From NCBI RefSeq assembly GCF_000521215.1, contig NZ_KI928919.1, forward strand, positions 424,333-488,332: a stretch of DNA of 64,000 bases, given 5' to 3'. Below are positions 10,701 to 20,257 of the stretch, piece after piece; the first letter of the stretch is position 1, and each line of letters opens with the position of its first letter. Made by a program: the position numbers and the translations under genes. Source of the stretch: Labrenzia sp. DG1229. GTDB lineage: Bacteria > Pseudomonadota > Alphaproteobacteria > Rhizobiales > Stappiaceae. The notes under the pieces were generated by a model. That model worked only from the letters and a program-made list of their open reading frames with translations, was not told the origin of the DNA and did no database searches.

Positions 10701-11124
10701 CATCCGTGAACGGGAACGTTCAAACCTTGATCCGGACAGTACTATTGCCACTGCCAGGGAAACGGATGGCTCGGCAAACTTCGACACGATGGATATCAAT
10801 TTCACCCGCGAAGGCGACATAATGACGATTATTCGGGGTGCACTGCAAGGGAATGTGCTTGGCGGCACGGTCAGCGGTACAGTGAACCTAACGGAACAGA
10901 CATTGAGCCTGAGCGGAACATTCGTGCCGATTTATGCGTTGAACAATTTCTTCGCGAAGATTCCGATCCTGGGTTTCGCACTCGGCGGCAATTCGGGCGA
11001 AGGACTTATCGGTGTGACATATCGTTTGTCCGGGTCGGTGTCGGACCCGGTGCTGTCGGTCAATCCGATCTCCGCGATTGCACCAGGTATCTTCAGGAAA
11101 ATGTTCGAATTTCAGCAGAACTGA
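7798..11124 (+). CDS. large AsmA-like/DUF3971 envelope protein
   Basis: A 1,100-residue protein with one N-terminal membrane segment (about residues 36-56, LAAFVVVCLVAGLAILFAS) and a long beta-rich periplasmic body, ending in an AsmA_2-like region (DFYERMQGGRGVLSVAM...GGTVSGTVNLTEQTLSLSG...SVNPISAIAPGIFRKM). Proteins of this class (YhdP, TamB, AsmA) are thought to form hydrophobic grooves spanning the periplasm and to move phospholipids to the outer membrane. The start is uncertain: TTG 7798 gives the longest frame, but an AGGAG at 7817-7821 suits non-ATG starts at 7828 or 7834 better. It stands alone, divergent from bcp and convergent with tyrS. Confidence 0.85.
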   Translation: MLAVNGQENGLNLFRRSGGNTRQEKTRTQRRFRRRFWYLAAFVVVCLVAGLAILFASGPVRVPFLGSLLASQGTRGPVQLSVELARIDFTAHDGIEIILEDATVDIGGPAPVNISLPRLVVPLDREELLAGKLRFSSLLLDRPRVRVALKGGPAKVPEIGPLMEAVDRTSDVVDDQFARRGLRFVKIRNGSFELAGAFPRSFEGIDADVVRRENRVIRANAKVTGNVSTWRLELARSAPEDGSGKNIGVVVNGITLAELLGPDALERQGKGLGLPASAKVETRLDGDGNFVSANVVGRVRNGWFQLGKTIVAFDDAALSLLFKGGQDAIEVTKSHVIRGNTRIFFTGLIEPDADGGMDWNIGIDMDHPQFGSSDVQEPPQMLDGVKIRAKFNPIDRLISVDRFIAKSGKAIAQGVANIQIAADGPYLAIAAEGENIPIGVAKQVWPITLVPPARNWVIENIKQGTVDNFSYTAAIRPPAFNHRDPDAGWSGDDMRMTMSFSGGAVTPFGDLPEVTGLEGTMTVANEVLTVSASNGEATASSGGQVTVPGSVFEIYDLPLRDGKTAKISANIKGAAEDLGAVANSEPLSVIDRVGLKKDGASGTGSIDVVALFPLRKNIDVEDIDWRASGRLDGFSDTNPIMGHTIKNADVQIDANPGQVAIKGNGILDGLQADIDLVVPIGESGVAGKQDVVVAVTAKKLKEKGIDLTAFLDGGLRLEVAGSSEGQAFSVDLRQSVIKLEALGWRKAKGVSATATFKLVETEKAQQVRDFRLTSEGASVVGSMLLSKSGELIEASFDTFKLRPGDNADVAIQRSADGRYDIIFSGSSFDGRGLIQSLTSPGGSQGAGDFEEGARIAASIDRVTGFNNQTLQGFTGKIETGRKGLRTADLNGKINGQSDFELKIIEQGASQLATGQFSDTGATLKFLDFYERMQGGRGVLSVAMADEDSWAGDFKVRSLRITEDPAIKSIRERERSNLDPDSTIATARETDGSANFDTMDINFTREGDIMTIIRGALQGNVLGGTVSGTVNLTEQTLSLSGTFVPIYALNNFFAKIPILGFALGGNSGEGLIGVTYRLSGSVSDPVLSVNPISAIAPGIFRKMFEFQQN

Positions 11125-11145
11125 AAAAGCCGGAATTGTACCGGC
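11124..11145 (-). terminator. rho-independent terminator of tyrS
   Basis: Read on the minus strand: a GCCGG...CCGGC stem with a 7-base loop followed by TTTTT, located 22 bases past the tyrS stop and overlapping the stop codon of the convergent AsmA-like gene. The plus-strand copy lacks a good T tract. Confidence 0.75.
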
Positions 11146-11167
11146 AATTTCAGCGTTCCAACGAAAC

Positions 11168-12421
11168 TCAGACAGGTTTCAGCAAAACGTGTTTTTTCTT
11201 GCCGAGTGACAGTTTGATGATGCCGTCGTCCATCACATCCTCTGGCATAAGCATACGCTTGTCGTTCTGCTCGCCCTTGTCGTTGATCTTTACGGCACCG
11301 CCCTTGATGTTCCGGCGGACTTCTCCATTCGAGGCACAAAGACCCGCAGTCACGAATGCCGACAGGACGCCCAGACCGCCGTCCAGATCCGCCTTTGGTA
11401 TTTCAACAGTTGGAAGACCTACGGCGGATTGGCCTTCCTCGAATGCCCTGCGTGCGGTTTCCGCAGCTTCTTCCGCCTTGTCACGCCCGTGGATGAGAGC
11501 AGTGGCTTCCGTTGCCAGGATTTTCTTGGCTTCGTTGACTTCTGCCCCTTCCAGCGCGGAGAGTCTTGTGATTTCTTCGATTGGCAAAACCGTGAAGAGC
11601 TTCAGGAAACGCTCGACGTCAGCATCTTCCGTGTTGCGCCAGTATTGCCAGTAATCATAGGCCGATAGCTGTTCCTCGTTCAGCCAGACAGCGCCCGCCG
11701 CAGTCTTGCCCATTTTTGCGCCGGAGGCAGTCGTGAGAAGCGGAGAGGTGAGCGCGAACGCCTCGTGTTCCGATAGTCGGCGAACAAGGTCTGTGCCGGA
11801 CAGAATATTGCCCCACTGATCGGAACCTCCCATTTGCAGGCGGCAGCCCGTGCGCCGGTAGAGTTCCAGGTAGTCGTATCCCTGGAGCAGCATGTAGTTG
11901 AATTCCAGGAAGGACAGGTGCTGCTCCCGCTCAAGTCGCAGGCGAACGGAATCCCGCTGGATCATCTGGTTGACCGAAAAGTGTCGGCCGATATCTCTCA
12001 GAAAATCAACATAATTCAGCTTGAGGAGCCAGTCTGCATTGTCCATCATGATGGCATCGCCTGGGCCGTCGCCGAATGTCAGAAGTTTCTCGAAGACTTT
12101 CCGGATACCGGCCTTGTTCTCTTCGATTGCATCTTCGGTGAGAATCTTGCGACTTTCGTCCTTGCCGGACGGATCACCGACACGCGTCGTCCCTCCGCCC
12201 ATCAAGGCAATCGGGCGATGCCCTGTTTTCTGGAACCAGTGCAGCATCATGATCGGAACGAGAGAGCCTGCGTGCAGGCTCGGAGCGGTACAATCAAATC
12301 CGATATAGGCAGTGACGGTTTCCCTGGCGCACAATTCATCGAGCCCTTCAGGATCCGAGATCTGATGAATGAACCCGCGTTCCGAGAGAACGTTCAGAAA
12401 GTCCGATTTGAACTTGCTCAT
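11168..12421 (-). CDS. tyrS: tyrosyl-tRNA synthetase
   Basis: Class I aminoacyl-tRNA synthetase that charges tRNA-Tyr. The HIGH-like signature lies in [18 protein letters not shown], the tyrosine pocket in [20 protein letters not shown], and the KMSKS-like loop is [11 protein letters not shown]-terminal S4 RNA-binding domain is seen in [18 protein letters not shown] followed by [11 protein letters not shown]. The 417-residue length is normal for bacterial TyrRS. It is transcribed leftward, 155 bases after the DUF4396 gene, and ends at its own terminator. Confidence 0.97.
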   Translation of the reverse strand: MSKFKSDFLNVLSERGFIHQISDPEGLDELCARETVTAYIGFDCTAPSLHAGSLVPIMMLHWFQKTGHRPIALMGGGTTRVGDPSGKDESRKILTEDAIEENKAGIRKVFEKLLTFGDGPGDAIMMDNADWLLKLNYVDFLRDIGRHFSVNQMIQRDSVRLRLEREQHLSFLEFNYMLLQGYDYLELYRRTGCRLQMGGSDQWGNILSGTDLVRRLSEHEAFALTSPLLTTASGAKMGKTAAGAVWLNEEQLSAYDYWQYWRNTEDADVERFLKLFTVLPIEEITRLSALEGAEVNEAKKILATEATALIHGRDKAEEAAETARRAFEEGQSAVGLPTVEIPKADLDGGLGVLSAFVTAGLCASNGEVRRNIKGGAVKINDKGEQNDKRMLMPEDVMDDGIIKLSLGKKKHVLLKPV

Positions 12422-12576
12422 ATTTTCGTCCGTGCCTGTCTTTGGTTCCAGCCAACTGGCCTGTCTGCAAACGTGCTCTAGCGCGAGACATCAGAGTTGT
12501 AAATTGCAGACGGGCTGAATTAAGGCAGGTGGGCGGGTTCTGCGACAACTTTCGGCACGACGGACTTGTGTGCGGA

Positions 12577-13470
12577 TCATTGGGTCAACCCAAACTTGAC
12601 GGGCACGAAAAGACTGGTGGCCAATCCGGCCACGATCAGGATTGCGAAAGAAATGGCAATCAGAACTATTTGTGTTGGCAGGGATAAATTCGCCATTTCC
12701 ATTTTGGAATGATCGTGTTTCTGGTGCGGCTGGTCCTGCGCCACGCCTTCATTACCCTGGTGCATGTGGCCGGACATTGCCGGTTCCGGAGACCTGTGAC
12801 CGAGAGCCGGTGTGTCCGCTCCGGGCAGGGTCATGCAGCCGTGTTTGAGCTGTGAGTTCACGAGCCAGTAGTTGACTGGATAGGCCGTGAACAGACCCGC
12901 AACCGAGGCAATGCTCATCCGAAACCAGAATTCCGGCATGGACGGTTCTGTTGACGATGGCCAGACGCATGCAAGCACGATCATGGTCGGCAACATGCCT
13001 GCCATGACACAGTTCATGGACACGGTTTCTGCGAATAGTGTCTTGCGTACTGCTTTCCAATAGTCGCCGTCATACATACCGCGCATCATCAGTGCCTGGA
13101 ATATGAACAGGCCGCAAATGAACCCGGCGATGTACTCAAGGACACTGACCCACCCGTTGGTCAAATGGAAAACGGAAACTATCACCGCGGCAATGACGAT
13201 GCCTGTGGCATCTCCGGCCAGGCAATGCATTTCGCTGTTGACCGACTGTTTCCATGTCATTTTAGTGAAATCGTCATGGCCACCCGGAAATGGACGGCGA
13301 CAGGTCATCAGATAAAGAAAGCAGCCGACAGGTCCCGTGTAGGCAACCACGAGGATCCAGGCGAGTTTCTGAACCCAGCTTGTCACACCGTTGAAAACTG
13401 AATCCCAGATGACGAAGACGAGGCTGGCGGCCGTCAGAAGAAACCAGACGATCATGGCACCCTGGAGCAT
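12577..13470 (-). CDS. DUF4396 multi-pass membrane protein
   Basis: Integral membrane protein of unknown function. It has about seven hydrophobic helices, with the family landmarks TWKQSVNSEMHCLAGDATGI and FQALMMRGMYDGDYW followed by ETVSMNCVMAGMLP. A His/Met-rich hydrophilic stretch (HMHQGNEG, HQKHDHSKMEM) precedes the last helix and could bind metal such as copper; that is inference. ATG 13470 is preferred over the TTG at 13518, which would add 16 unlikely residues. It lies upstream of tyrS on the same strand but with a 155-base gap. Confidence 0.8.
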   Translation of the reverse strand: MLQGAMIVWFLLTAASLVFVIWDSVFNGVTSWVQKLAWILVVAYTGPVGCFLYLMTCRRPFPGGHDDFTKMTWKQSVNSEMHCLAGDATGIVIAAVIVSVFHLTNGWVSVLEYIAGFICGLFIFQALMMRGMYDGDYWKAVRKTLFAETVSMNCVMAGMLPTMIVLACVWPSSTEPSMPEFWFRMSIASVAGLFTAYPVNYWLVNSQLKHGCMTLPGADTPALGHRSPEPAMSGHMHQGNEGVAQDQPHQKHDHSKMEMANLSLPTQIVLIAISFAILIVAGLATSLFVPVKFGLTQ

Positions 13471-13903
13471 CGAGAAATCCCGGACGGTATGCGATAAAGG
13501 GCAACGTGCCGCCGCCAAAAGTGAAAGTCAACGAAACCGGCAGTCGCGAAAAACACGGTCGTATTGGTTCGAAGCCTGGTAGAACAGCAATCCTATGTGT
13601 CGCGGTACTTGGCTCAACAATTTCCCGCGCAATGCACGGCTGTTGCGACAAGACTGTGAAGACCACAGAGCTCCGAGCAGATCAGCCGATTGATCCATGC
13701 AGAATTCGGGTGGGTGCCCTGAAGCCACTGGCTTGACGACAGTCCGCCGCGAGTTTCCCTGCGTCGATCCTGGCATCGATTTTCATTCATTCAATTGAAA
13801 GTGACGTAGCGTGATGACTATCACAACAGAGCACACCAGCTAATCGTAAGGTCATTTCATCAGCGAGAAAGATACTTCTGAGGATCAGTTGAGAGGACCT
13901 GTT
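13471..13903. other. intergenic region, no gene recognised
   Basis: About 430 bases between the divergent DUF4396 gene and the small exported protein. Short frames on both strands look non-coding in composition. It should contain both promoters, but I could not pick a convincing -35/-10 pair. No RNA gene is recognisable. Confidence 0.5.
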
Positions 13904-14173
13904 ATGTTTCGTAAATTTGCTATCGCCGCCGTTACTGTTGCAACCGTTGCGACCGCGGCAGTCGCCATGTCGCCGACCGATGCCTATGCCAAGAACCGGA
14001 GAGGCGCTATTGCCGCGGGTGCAATTCTTGGGCTTGCCGCAGGAGCCATAATCGCCTCACAGGCCCAGCCGCGTTACTACCAGCCCGTTCGCTGCCACAA
14101 TCAGCCGGTCCGCCGCTGGGATCCCTATTATCGTCAGTATGTCGTCGTCGGGTACCGTCAGGTCTGCTACTAA
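13904..14173 (+). CDS. small exported Tyr/Arg-rich protein
   Basis: A 90-residue protein with a clear Sec signal peptide (MFRKFAIAAVTVATVATAAV, cleavage likely after DAYA). It continues with a Gly/Ala-rich hydrophobic stretch (IAAGAILGLAAGAIIA) that could be a second membrane segment or glycine-zipper, and ends with a Tyr/Arg-rich tail including WDPYYRQYVVVGYRQVCY. Similar short proteins are common in Rhizobiales envelopes; the function is unknown. ATG 13904 is chosen because AGAGG lies 7 bases upstream; the TTG at 13889 is unlikely. It is followed by its own terminator. Confidence 0.75.
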   Translation: MFRKFAIAAVTVATVATAAVAMSPTDAYAKNRRGAIAAGAILGLAAGAIIASQAQPRYYQPVRCHNQPVRRWDPYYRQYVVVGYRQVCY

Positions 14174-14222
14174 GCCTGAGAAACCCTCGCGGCTCTGCCG
14201 CTGAAAACCGGACATAACGAAG

Positions 14223-14246
14223 AGCCTCCTTCTTGGGAGGCTTTTT
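14223..14246 (+). terminator. rho-independent terminator after the small exported protein gene
   Basis: A 7-bp perfect stem (AGCCTCC / GGAGGCT) with a 6-base loop is followed by TTTTT. It lies 50 bases past the stop at 14173 and before the P1 peptidase gene. Confidence 0.88.
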
Positions 14247-14310
14247 CGTGTTGTGAGGACGGTCAATTTCCCATTCAATGTGGAAAATCGACTCTCGGAT
14301 CCGGTGCCCA

Positions 14311-15354
14311 ATGTCCTTAGAAACTTTGTCTCCCGCGCGCTCACATGGTCTGGTTTGCGGTGACCTGTTGCCTGGAGCGGGCAACAGGATCACCGACGTC
14401 CCTGGCGTGAAGGTCGGGCACCGGACCGTGATCGAAGGTGATCTCAGGACCGGGTTTACGGCAGTCCTGCCCCATTCAGGCAACATCTTTTTGGAAAAGA
14501 TTCCCGCAGCTGCCGATGTGATCAACGGCTTTGGAAAAAGCGCAGGTCTCATGCAGATCGAGGAACTCGGCACTTTGGAAACACCGATCCTGCTGACCAA
14601 CACGTTTGGCATAGGCACTGGCATCAACGCCCTGATCCGGCGGGAACTCGCCGAAAACCCTCAGATCGACCGGTCCGGAGGAACTGTCAATCCGCTCGTC
14701 ATGGAGTGCAACGACGGTTATCTGAGTGATATCAACGCAATTGCACTGACTGAAGGAGACGTGTTTTCTGCGCTTACAGCCGTCTCCAATGACTTTGAAC
14801 AGGGCAACGTCGGTGCCGGAACCGGCATGAGTGCATTCGGCTTCAAGGGTGGAATCGGAACGGCTTCGCGTGTTTTTGAACTCGACCGGGGACAATTTAC
14901 GCTTGGAACGCTGGTACAGGCAAATTTCGGCAAGCCCGGAGACCTGACACTTCCCGACGGTCGCAAGCCGTATCCGAAAAATACCGGTCAAACAGAAGAA
15001 CGTGGATCGGTGATCATAGTGATCGCGACCGATGTGCCTTTGGGAAGCCGCCAGCTGAAGCGTGTTGCGCGCAGAGCGGCCGCCGGTCTCGGGCGACTAG
15101 GGGCCTTTTACGGCAATGGCAGCGGGGATATTTCACTGGCCTTTACCACCGCGTACAGAGTGCCGCATTTCAACGAAGGCGACTTTGTCGCGCGCGAGAT
15201 ACTGCTGGAGGACAGAATTGATGTCCTGTTCAAGTCAGTGGCCGAAACGACCCAGGAAGCTGTGCTGAATGCCATGATTTCCGCACCGGCAATGCATGGG
15301 TTCAAAGGGCGCAGCCGGCCCTCCTTGAGAGATTGGCTCAACGGTGTGATTTGA
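14311..15354 (+). CDS. P1 (S58, DmpA-like) family peptidase
   Basis: Member of the self-processing aminopeptidase/DmpA-BapA family (MEROPS S58), N-terminal nucleophile fold. The precursor cleaves itself just before a Ser that becomes the catalytic residue; here the expected site is in TEERGSVIIVIATDVPL. Other family landmarks are GLITDVPGV-like GNRITDVPGVKVGHRTV near the start, LTNTFGIGTG, and ECNDGYLSDIN. Substrates in the family range from D-amino-acid amides and beta-peptides to 6-aminohexanoate oligomers, and cannot be predicted here. ATG 14311 gives the expected N-terminus; ATG 14278 would add 11 residues. The gene stands alone between two terminators. Confidence 0.88.
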   Translation: MSLETLSPARSHGLVCGDLLPGAGNRITDVPGVKVGHRTVIEGDLRTGFTAVLPHSGNIFLEKIPAAADVINGFGKSAGLMQIEELGTLETPILLTNTFGIGTGINALIRRELAENPQIDRSGGTVNPLVMECNDGYLSDINAIALTEGDVFSALTAVSNDFEQGNVGAGTGMSAFGFKGGIGTASRVFELDRGQFTLGTLVQANFGKPGDLTLPDGRKPYPKNTGQTEERGSVIIVIATDVPLGSRQLKRVARRAAAGLGRLGAFYGNGSGDISLAFTTAYRVPHFNEGDFVAREILLEDRIDVLFKSVAETTQEAVLNAMISAPAMHGFKGRSRPSLRDWLNGVI

Positions 15355-15370
15355 AAGTTCTTGCTCAAAC

Positions 15371-15399
15371 AAAAACCCCGACCGAATTGCCGGGGTTTT
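15371..15399. terminator. bidirectional terminator between the P1 peptidase gene and glnA
   Basis: AAAAACCCCG...CGGGGTTTT: a 5-bp GC stem with A-T extension, flanked by A's on one side and T's on the other, so it can terminate both the rightward peptidase gene and the leftward glnA transcript. Confidence 0.85.
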
Positions 15400-15423
15400 C
15401 CGTTTTCTGAAGAGTGCTGGCTC

Positions 15424-16833
15424 TTAGACCGAGTAGTACATGTCGAATTCGACCGGGTGCGGCGTCATTTCGAAACGCTCGACTTCTTCCATCTTCAATT
15501 CGATGTAGGCGTCGATCTGGTCGTCGTCGAAGACACCGCCGGCTTTCAGGAAGCCGCGGTCTGCATCGAGGCTTTCCATTGCTTCGCGGAGCGAGCCGCA
15601 AACCGTGGGGATCTCGGACAACTCTTCAGCCGGAAGATCGTAGAGATTCTTGTCCATGGCATCGCCCGGGTGAATCTTGTTCTTGATGCCGTCAAGACCG
15701 GCCATCAGCAAGGCGGAGAAGCACAGATACGGGTTCGCGGTGGGATCCGGGAAGCGGACTTCAACGCGCTTTGCCTTCGGAGAAGAACTGAACGGAATGC
15801 GGCAGGACGCAGACCTGTTGCGCGATGAGTATGCCAGAAGCACTGGTGCCTCATAGCCCGGCACCAGTCTCTTGTAGGAGTTGGTGGACGGGTTGGTGAA
15901 GGCGTTCAGGGCCTTGGCATGCTTCAGAATACCGCCGATGAAATAAAGGCAGGTTTCGGAAAGGTCCGCGTACTGGTTACCGGCGAATGTCGGCTCACCG
16001 TTGTTCCAGATGGAAAGGTGGCAGTGCATGCCGGTGCCGTTATCGCCAAAGACCGGCTTGGGCATGAAAGTCGAGGTCTTGCCGTAGGCGTGAGCCACCT
16101 GATGAACGACGTATTTGTAGACCTGCATGTTGTCGGCGCAGCGGGTCAGGTGATCGAATTTCATGCCGAGTTCGTGCTGGGCGGCAGCCACTTCGTGGTG
16201 ATGCTTTTCGGTCGGAACACCCATTTCGCCCATGACGGACAGCATTTCGGAGCGAATGTCCTGTGCGCTGTCGACTGGCGGAACCGGGAAGTAACCGCCC
16301 TTGGTGCGCGGACGGTGGCCAAGGTTGCCGGTTTCGTATTCGGAACCCATGTTGGATGGCAATTCAGAGCTGTCCAGGATGAAGCCGGTGTTATAGGGAT
16401 CCGCATTGAAGCGAACATCGTCAAACATGAAGAATTCGGCTTCCGGACCGACAAAGATCGTATCGCCGAATCCGCCGGATTTCACATACGCTTCAGCTTT
16501 CTTGGCAGTCATGCGTGGGTCGCGGTTGTAGCCTTCACCGGTGATCGGGTCGACGATGTCGCAGAATATCGCCATGGTGGACTGCGCAAAAAACGGATCC
16601 ATATGTGCTGTTTCCGGATCGAGGATCAGCATCATGTCGGACTCGTTGATGGCCTTCCAGCCTGCAATCGAGGAGCCGTCGAAGGCCGCGCCTTCCGCAA
16701 ACATGTCTTCGTCAACAAGTGCAACATCCATGGTAACGTGCTGCATCTTGCCGCGCGGATCCGTGAAACGCAGGTCTACGAATTTCACGTCCTTTTCCTG
16801 AATTTCCTTAAGGACGTCAGCGGCAGTGGTCAT
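15424..16833 (-). CDS. glnA: glutamine synthetase, type I
   Basis: Cytoplasmic dodecameric enzyme joining ammonia to glutamate with ATP, the main entry point for nitrogen assimilation. The start [11 protein letters not shown] is the usual alphaproteobacterial GSI N-terminus, so ATG 16833 is preferred over ATG 16842. Visible motifs: FDGSSIAGW, the metal/glutamate site [16 protein letters not shown], the ATP site [10 protein letters not shown], and NLYDLPAEE carrying the adenylylation Tyr near residue 397. Length of 469 residues is standard. It lies downstream of glnB on the same strand, so it is likely co-transcribed from the glnB promoter and controlled post-translationally by PII-dependent adenylylation. 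Confidence 0.98.
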   Translation of the reverse strand: MTTAADVLKEIQEKDVKFVDLRFTDPRGKMQHVTMDVALVDEDMFAEGAAFDGSSIAGWKAINESDMMLILDPETAHMDPFFAQSTMAIFCDIVDPITGEGYNRDPRMTAKKAEAYVKSGGFGDTIFVGPEAEFFMFDDVRFNADPYNTGFILDSSELPSNMGSEYETGNLGHRPRTKGGYFPVPPVDSAQDIRSEMLSVMGEMGVPTEKHHHEVAAAQHELGMKFDHLTRCADNMQVYKYVVHQVAHAYGKTSTFMPKPVFGDNGTGMHCHLSIWNNGEPTFAGNQYADLSETCLYFIGGILKHAKALNAFTNPSTNSYKRLVPGYEAPVLLAYSSRNRSASCRIPFSSSPKAKRVEVRFPDPTANPYLCFSALLMAGLDGIKNKIHPGDAMDKNLYDLPAEELSEIPTVCGSLREAMESLDADRGFLKAGGVFDDDQIDAYIELKMEEVERFEMTPHPVEFDMYYSV

Positions 16834-16952
16834 TATGTCCATCCCTTGATTATCTTGTGAACGGTTGGGTTTTGGTCCGAGCCCTCAAGGAGGCGTTTCC
16901 CTGCTTGAGAAGCCGGAGTTGGGATCACCGGCGAATGCCGGAATTCAGAGGG

Positions 16953-17657
<705 letters not shown>

Positions 17658-19211
17658 ATGACATTCGAAACCGGAAAATCCGAAGCGGCCCTCCTTTCGC
17701 CCGAGGAAATGGGACGCGCGGACAAGCTGACTATCGAGAGCGGTGTGCCGGGTATCGTACTTATGGAAAGAGCCGGGCAAGCCGTCGCGCGCGCCGCTGG
17801 AGTACTTGCTGCTCCTGGCGGCAAAGTGCTGGTTTTGTGCGGTCCAGGGAATAATGGTGGCGACGGCTTTATAGCGGCCAGATGTCTTGCGTCCGCCGGA
17901 TATGCTGTCAGGATCTTTGTGTTGAAGGATCCTTCCGAGCTAAAAGGAGATGCGGTAGAGGCATTTAAACGACTTGGTCCGGATGTTTGCGATCGATGCG
18001 GAATTGCGGTTGACGTCGATGATATCGCGAGCGATTTCGTCGCGCATCTCAAGTCAACGGACCTTGTCATTGACGCGCTTTTCGGGGCGGGTCTCGACCG
18101 GCGGCTTTCCGGTGTTGTTCTGCAGCTGGTGGAACTCGTCAATCGGTCTTGTGTTCCGGTTCTGGCCGTCGATCTGCCGTCCGGTGTGAGCGGAGCCAGC
18201 GGACTGATCCTGGGCGGCGCGATCAAGTCGTGTGCGACGATAACATTCTTTCGGGCAAAGCCCGGACACCTTCTTTTGCCTGGAAGGGAACTGTGTGGAG
18301 AGACCAGGGTTGCCGATATCGGCATTCTTGCAGAAACGCTCGAGGAGATCGCCCCTGACACTTTCCACAACAGTCCGGAACTCTGGTTGGGATCCTGGCC
18401 ATGTCCGGGGATGAGCGCGCACAAGTATTCCAGAGGACACGCGGTGGTATTCGGTGGGCCGATATCGTCCACCGGGGCAGCGCGCCTGTCAGCAGGTGCA
18501 GCGTTGAGGGCAGGGGCGGGGCTCGTGACGCTTGCTTCCCCTCCAGATGCGATGATGGTGAATGCCTGCCATCTGACCGCTGTCATGTTGAGGAAGGTTT
18601 CGGATACCAGTTCCGTCTCCGGGTTTCTCGCCGACGAGCGATTGAACGCATTGCTGATCGGACCCGGTTTTGGCGTCGGGGCGACAACCCGCATGGTGGT
18701 TGGAGCGCTTCTGGCCGCCAACCGGGCAACGGTTCTCGACGCGGATGCCTTGACGAGTTTTTCCGAAGATCCGGACACTTTGTTCGGGTTGATAAAGGCG
18801 TCTCCCGCACCGGTGCTGCTGACGCCGCACGAAGGCGAATTTTCCAGGCTCTTTCCCGATATCGCCGGCGACAAGCTTCAACGGGCCCGGTTTGCTGCGG
18901 AAAGGTCCGGTGCCATCCTGATCCTGAAAGGCCCGGACAGCGTCATAGCAGCACCTGATGGCCGAGCAGCTATCAACCGGAATGCGCCTCCCTGGCTGGC
19001 TACTGCCGGGTCTGGTGATGTCCTGGCGGGAATTGCCGTTGGTCTGCTGGCCCAGGGTGTTCCGGGCTTCGAGGCCGGCTGTCAGGCTGTCTGGCTTCAC
19101 GGGGAGGCGGGGCAGGAAGCCGGTCCGGGTCTTACCGCGGAGGATCTCGCCCCGGCACTCAAAACAGCGATCCGTGCAGTTGTGGACAAGAGCAGCGTTG
19201 GACGCAGGTGA
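17658..19211 (+). CDS. nnr: bifunctional NAD(P)HX epimerase / ADP-dependent NAD(P)HX dehydratase
   Basis: Metabolite-repair enzyme that restores hydrated NADH and NADPH: the N-terminal half (about 1-220) epimerises R/S-NAD(P)HX and the C-terminal half (about 230-510) dehydrates the S form using ADP. N-terminal landmarks are LMERAGQAVARAA, CGPGNNGGDGFIAARCL and DALFGAGL. C-terminal landmarks are GHAVVFGG, LIGPGFGVG, LDADALT, LLTPHEGEFSRLF and the GDG-like active site TAGSGDVLAGI. ATG 17658 gives the usual N-terminus; a GTG at 17625 is in frame. It is divergent from glnB and ends 82 bases before tRNA-Leu. Confidence 0.95.
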   Translation: MTFETGKSEAALLSPEEMGRADKLTIESGVPGIVLMERAGQAVARAAGVLAAPGGKVLVLCGPGNNGGDGFIAARCLASAGYAVRIFVLKDPSELKGDAVEAFKRLGPDVCDRCGIAVDVDDIASDFVAHLKSTDLVIDALFGAGLDRRLSGVVLQLVELVNRSCVPVLAVDLPSGVSGASGLILGGAIKSCATITFFRAKPGHLLLPGRELCGETRVADIGILAETLEEIAPDTFHNSPELWLGSWPCPGMSAHKYSRGHAVVFGGPISSTGAARLSAGAALRAGAGLVTLASPPDAMMVNACHLTAVMLRKVSDTSSVSGFLADERLNALLIGPGFGVGATTRMVVGALLAANRATVLDADALTSFSEDPDTLFGLIKASPAPVLLTPHEGEFSRLFPDIAGDKLQRARFAAERSGAILILKGPDSVIAAPDGRAAINRNAPPWLATAGSGDVLAGIAVGLLAQGVPGFEAGCQAVWLHGEAGQEAGPGLTAEDLAPALKTAIRAVVDKSSVGRR

Positions 19212-19293
19212 AAGCATCTTTTCCTTTGACGGGCAAATCTGCAGTGGTATAGAAGCCCCGCTTTAGACGCGGGGTCAAGTGGCCTGGCGCGAT

Positions 19294-19378
<85 letters not shown>

Positions 19379-19459
19379 CTTGCCTTTAGGTAAGTTATTG
19401 TTGTAAAATATGAAATTCAAATTGATTGACGTAAAAAAATACTTTTTGCCAAAAAGTGA

Positions 19460-19501
19460 TGTACATTTTGATGTACATTTTGATGTACAAATCGGTGTAC
19501 A
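19460..19501 (+). repeat. four TGTACA boxes at exact 12-bp spacing
   Basis: Self-complementary hexamers TGTACA start at 19460, 19472, 19484 and 19496. The first three share the spacer TTTTGA between them; the fourth spacer is AATCGG. They sit between tRNA-Leu and the integrase start codon. One-turn spacing of a palindromic core suggests cooperative binding by an integrase, excisionase or repressor (arm-type sites or an operator). In-frame ATGs within the boxes probably are not the integrase start, since MSDPDRYL at 19519 is the likelier N-terminus. Confidence 0.85.
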
Positions 19502-19518
19502 TTTCCAAGCCTGCGGGC

Positions 19519-20248
19519 ATGAGTGATCCTGACAGATACCTGAAAAATCGAAATGGAAAGTGGTACTACGTGCGCCGGATTCCAGGGCACGTGCAGGATC
19601 TGGCGGGCCAGTCCCGGACAAGTTTGACCCTAAAAACGGAGTCGCTTGAAACCGCACGTGTGCGCCGTGACGCCATGGTAGAGGCGGATGCCGCCTATTG
19701 GGAGAAGCTCCTGGCGCAATCGCCGGCTGAACAGGCAGAGGCGCGCTACGAGGCCGACAAGGCGCGCTGCATGGCGCTCGGCTTTTGACCACCTTGTCAG
19801 CGAAGCGGCTCCTGAGGAGCTTGTGTCGCGTGCTCTTACCGTTGGAAGAGGATCGGACACATCCAGGACAGCGAAGGCTGATGCGCTGCTCGGAACAGCC
19901 AGGCGGCCGACGATTGCCGTTTCAAAGGCTCTGGAGCTGTTTTTGGCCGAGATTGCGCCGGATCTCATGCGCAACAAGAGCCCGCAGCAAAAGCGGACCT
20001 ATGAAAAGGTCAAGCAGCGGGCGGTGAACGATTTCATCGAGATCTGCGGTGATAAGGGCATGGCGGAGATCACGCGTGAGGATGCCGTCAAGTTTCATGG
20101 CTGGTGGCAGAAGCGTGTCACGGAAGAGATCGAGCCGAAATGCTCGCCTAATTCCGGCAACAGGGATGTTGGCAACATACGCAAGCTGTTCGACGACTAT
20201 TTCAAGCGTATCGGCGAAGACGATTTACTGCAACACTATAACCAGTAG
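19519..20248 (+). pseudogene. truncated, frameshifted tyrosine integrase (DUF6538-type N-terminus)
   Basis: Starts MSDPDRYLKNRNGKWYYVRR, the N-terminal domain usual in alphaproteobacterial phage-like integrases. The first frame ends at 19788 (MALGF); the sequence continues in a different frame (FDHLVSEAAPEELVSRAL...) up to KLFDDYFKRIGEDD and then stops at TAG 20246. Only the arm-binding and core-binding parts remain; the catalytic RKHRHY domain does not follow as an obvious continuation. Its position next to tRNA-Leu marks it as the original integrase of a left-hand element. I infer it is inactive. Confidence 0.8.
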
Positions 20249-20257
20249 GGTTGCGAC

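Noticed and set aside
15919..16860. A 313-residue plus-strand frame across glnA
   Set aside because: Antisense to glutamine synthetase; the Val/His/Gly-rich composition is typical of a reverse-frame shadow.
19460..19501. TGTACA boxes as a replication iteron array
   Set aside because: No replication initiator gene or DnaA boxes nearby; their position beside an integrase favours a recombination or operator role.
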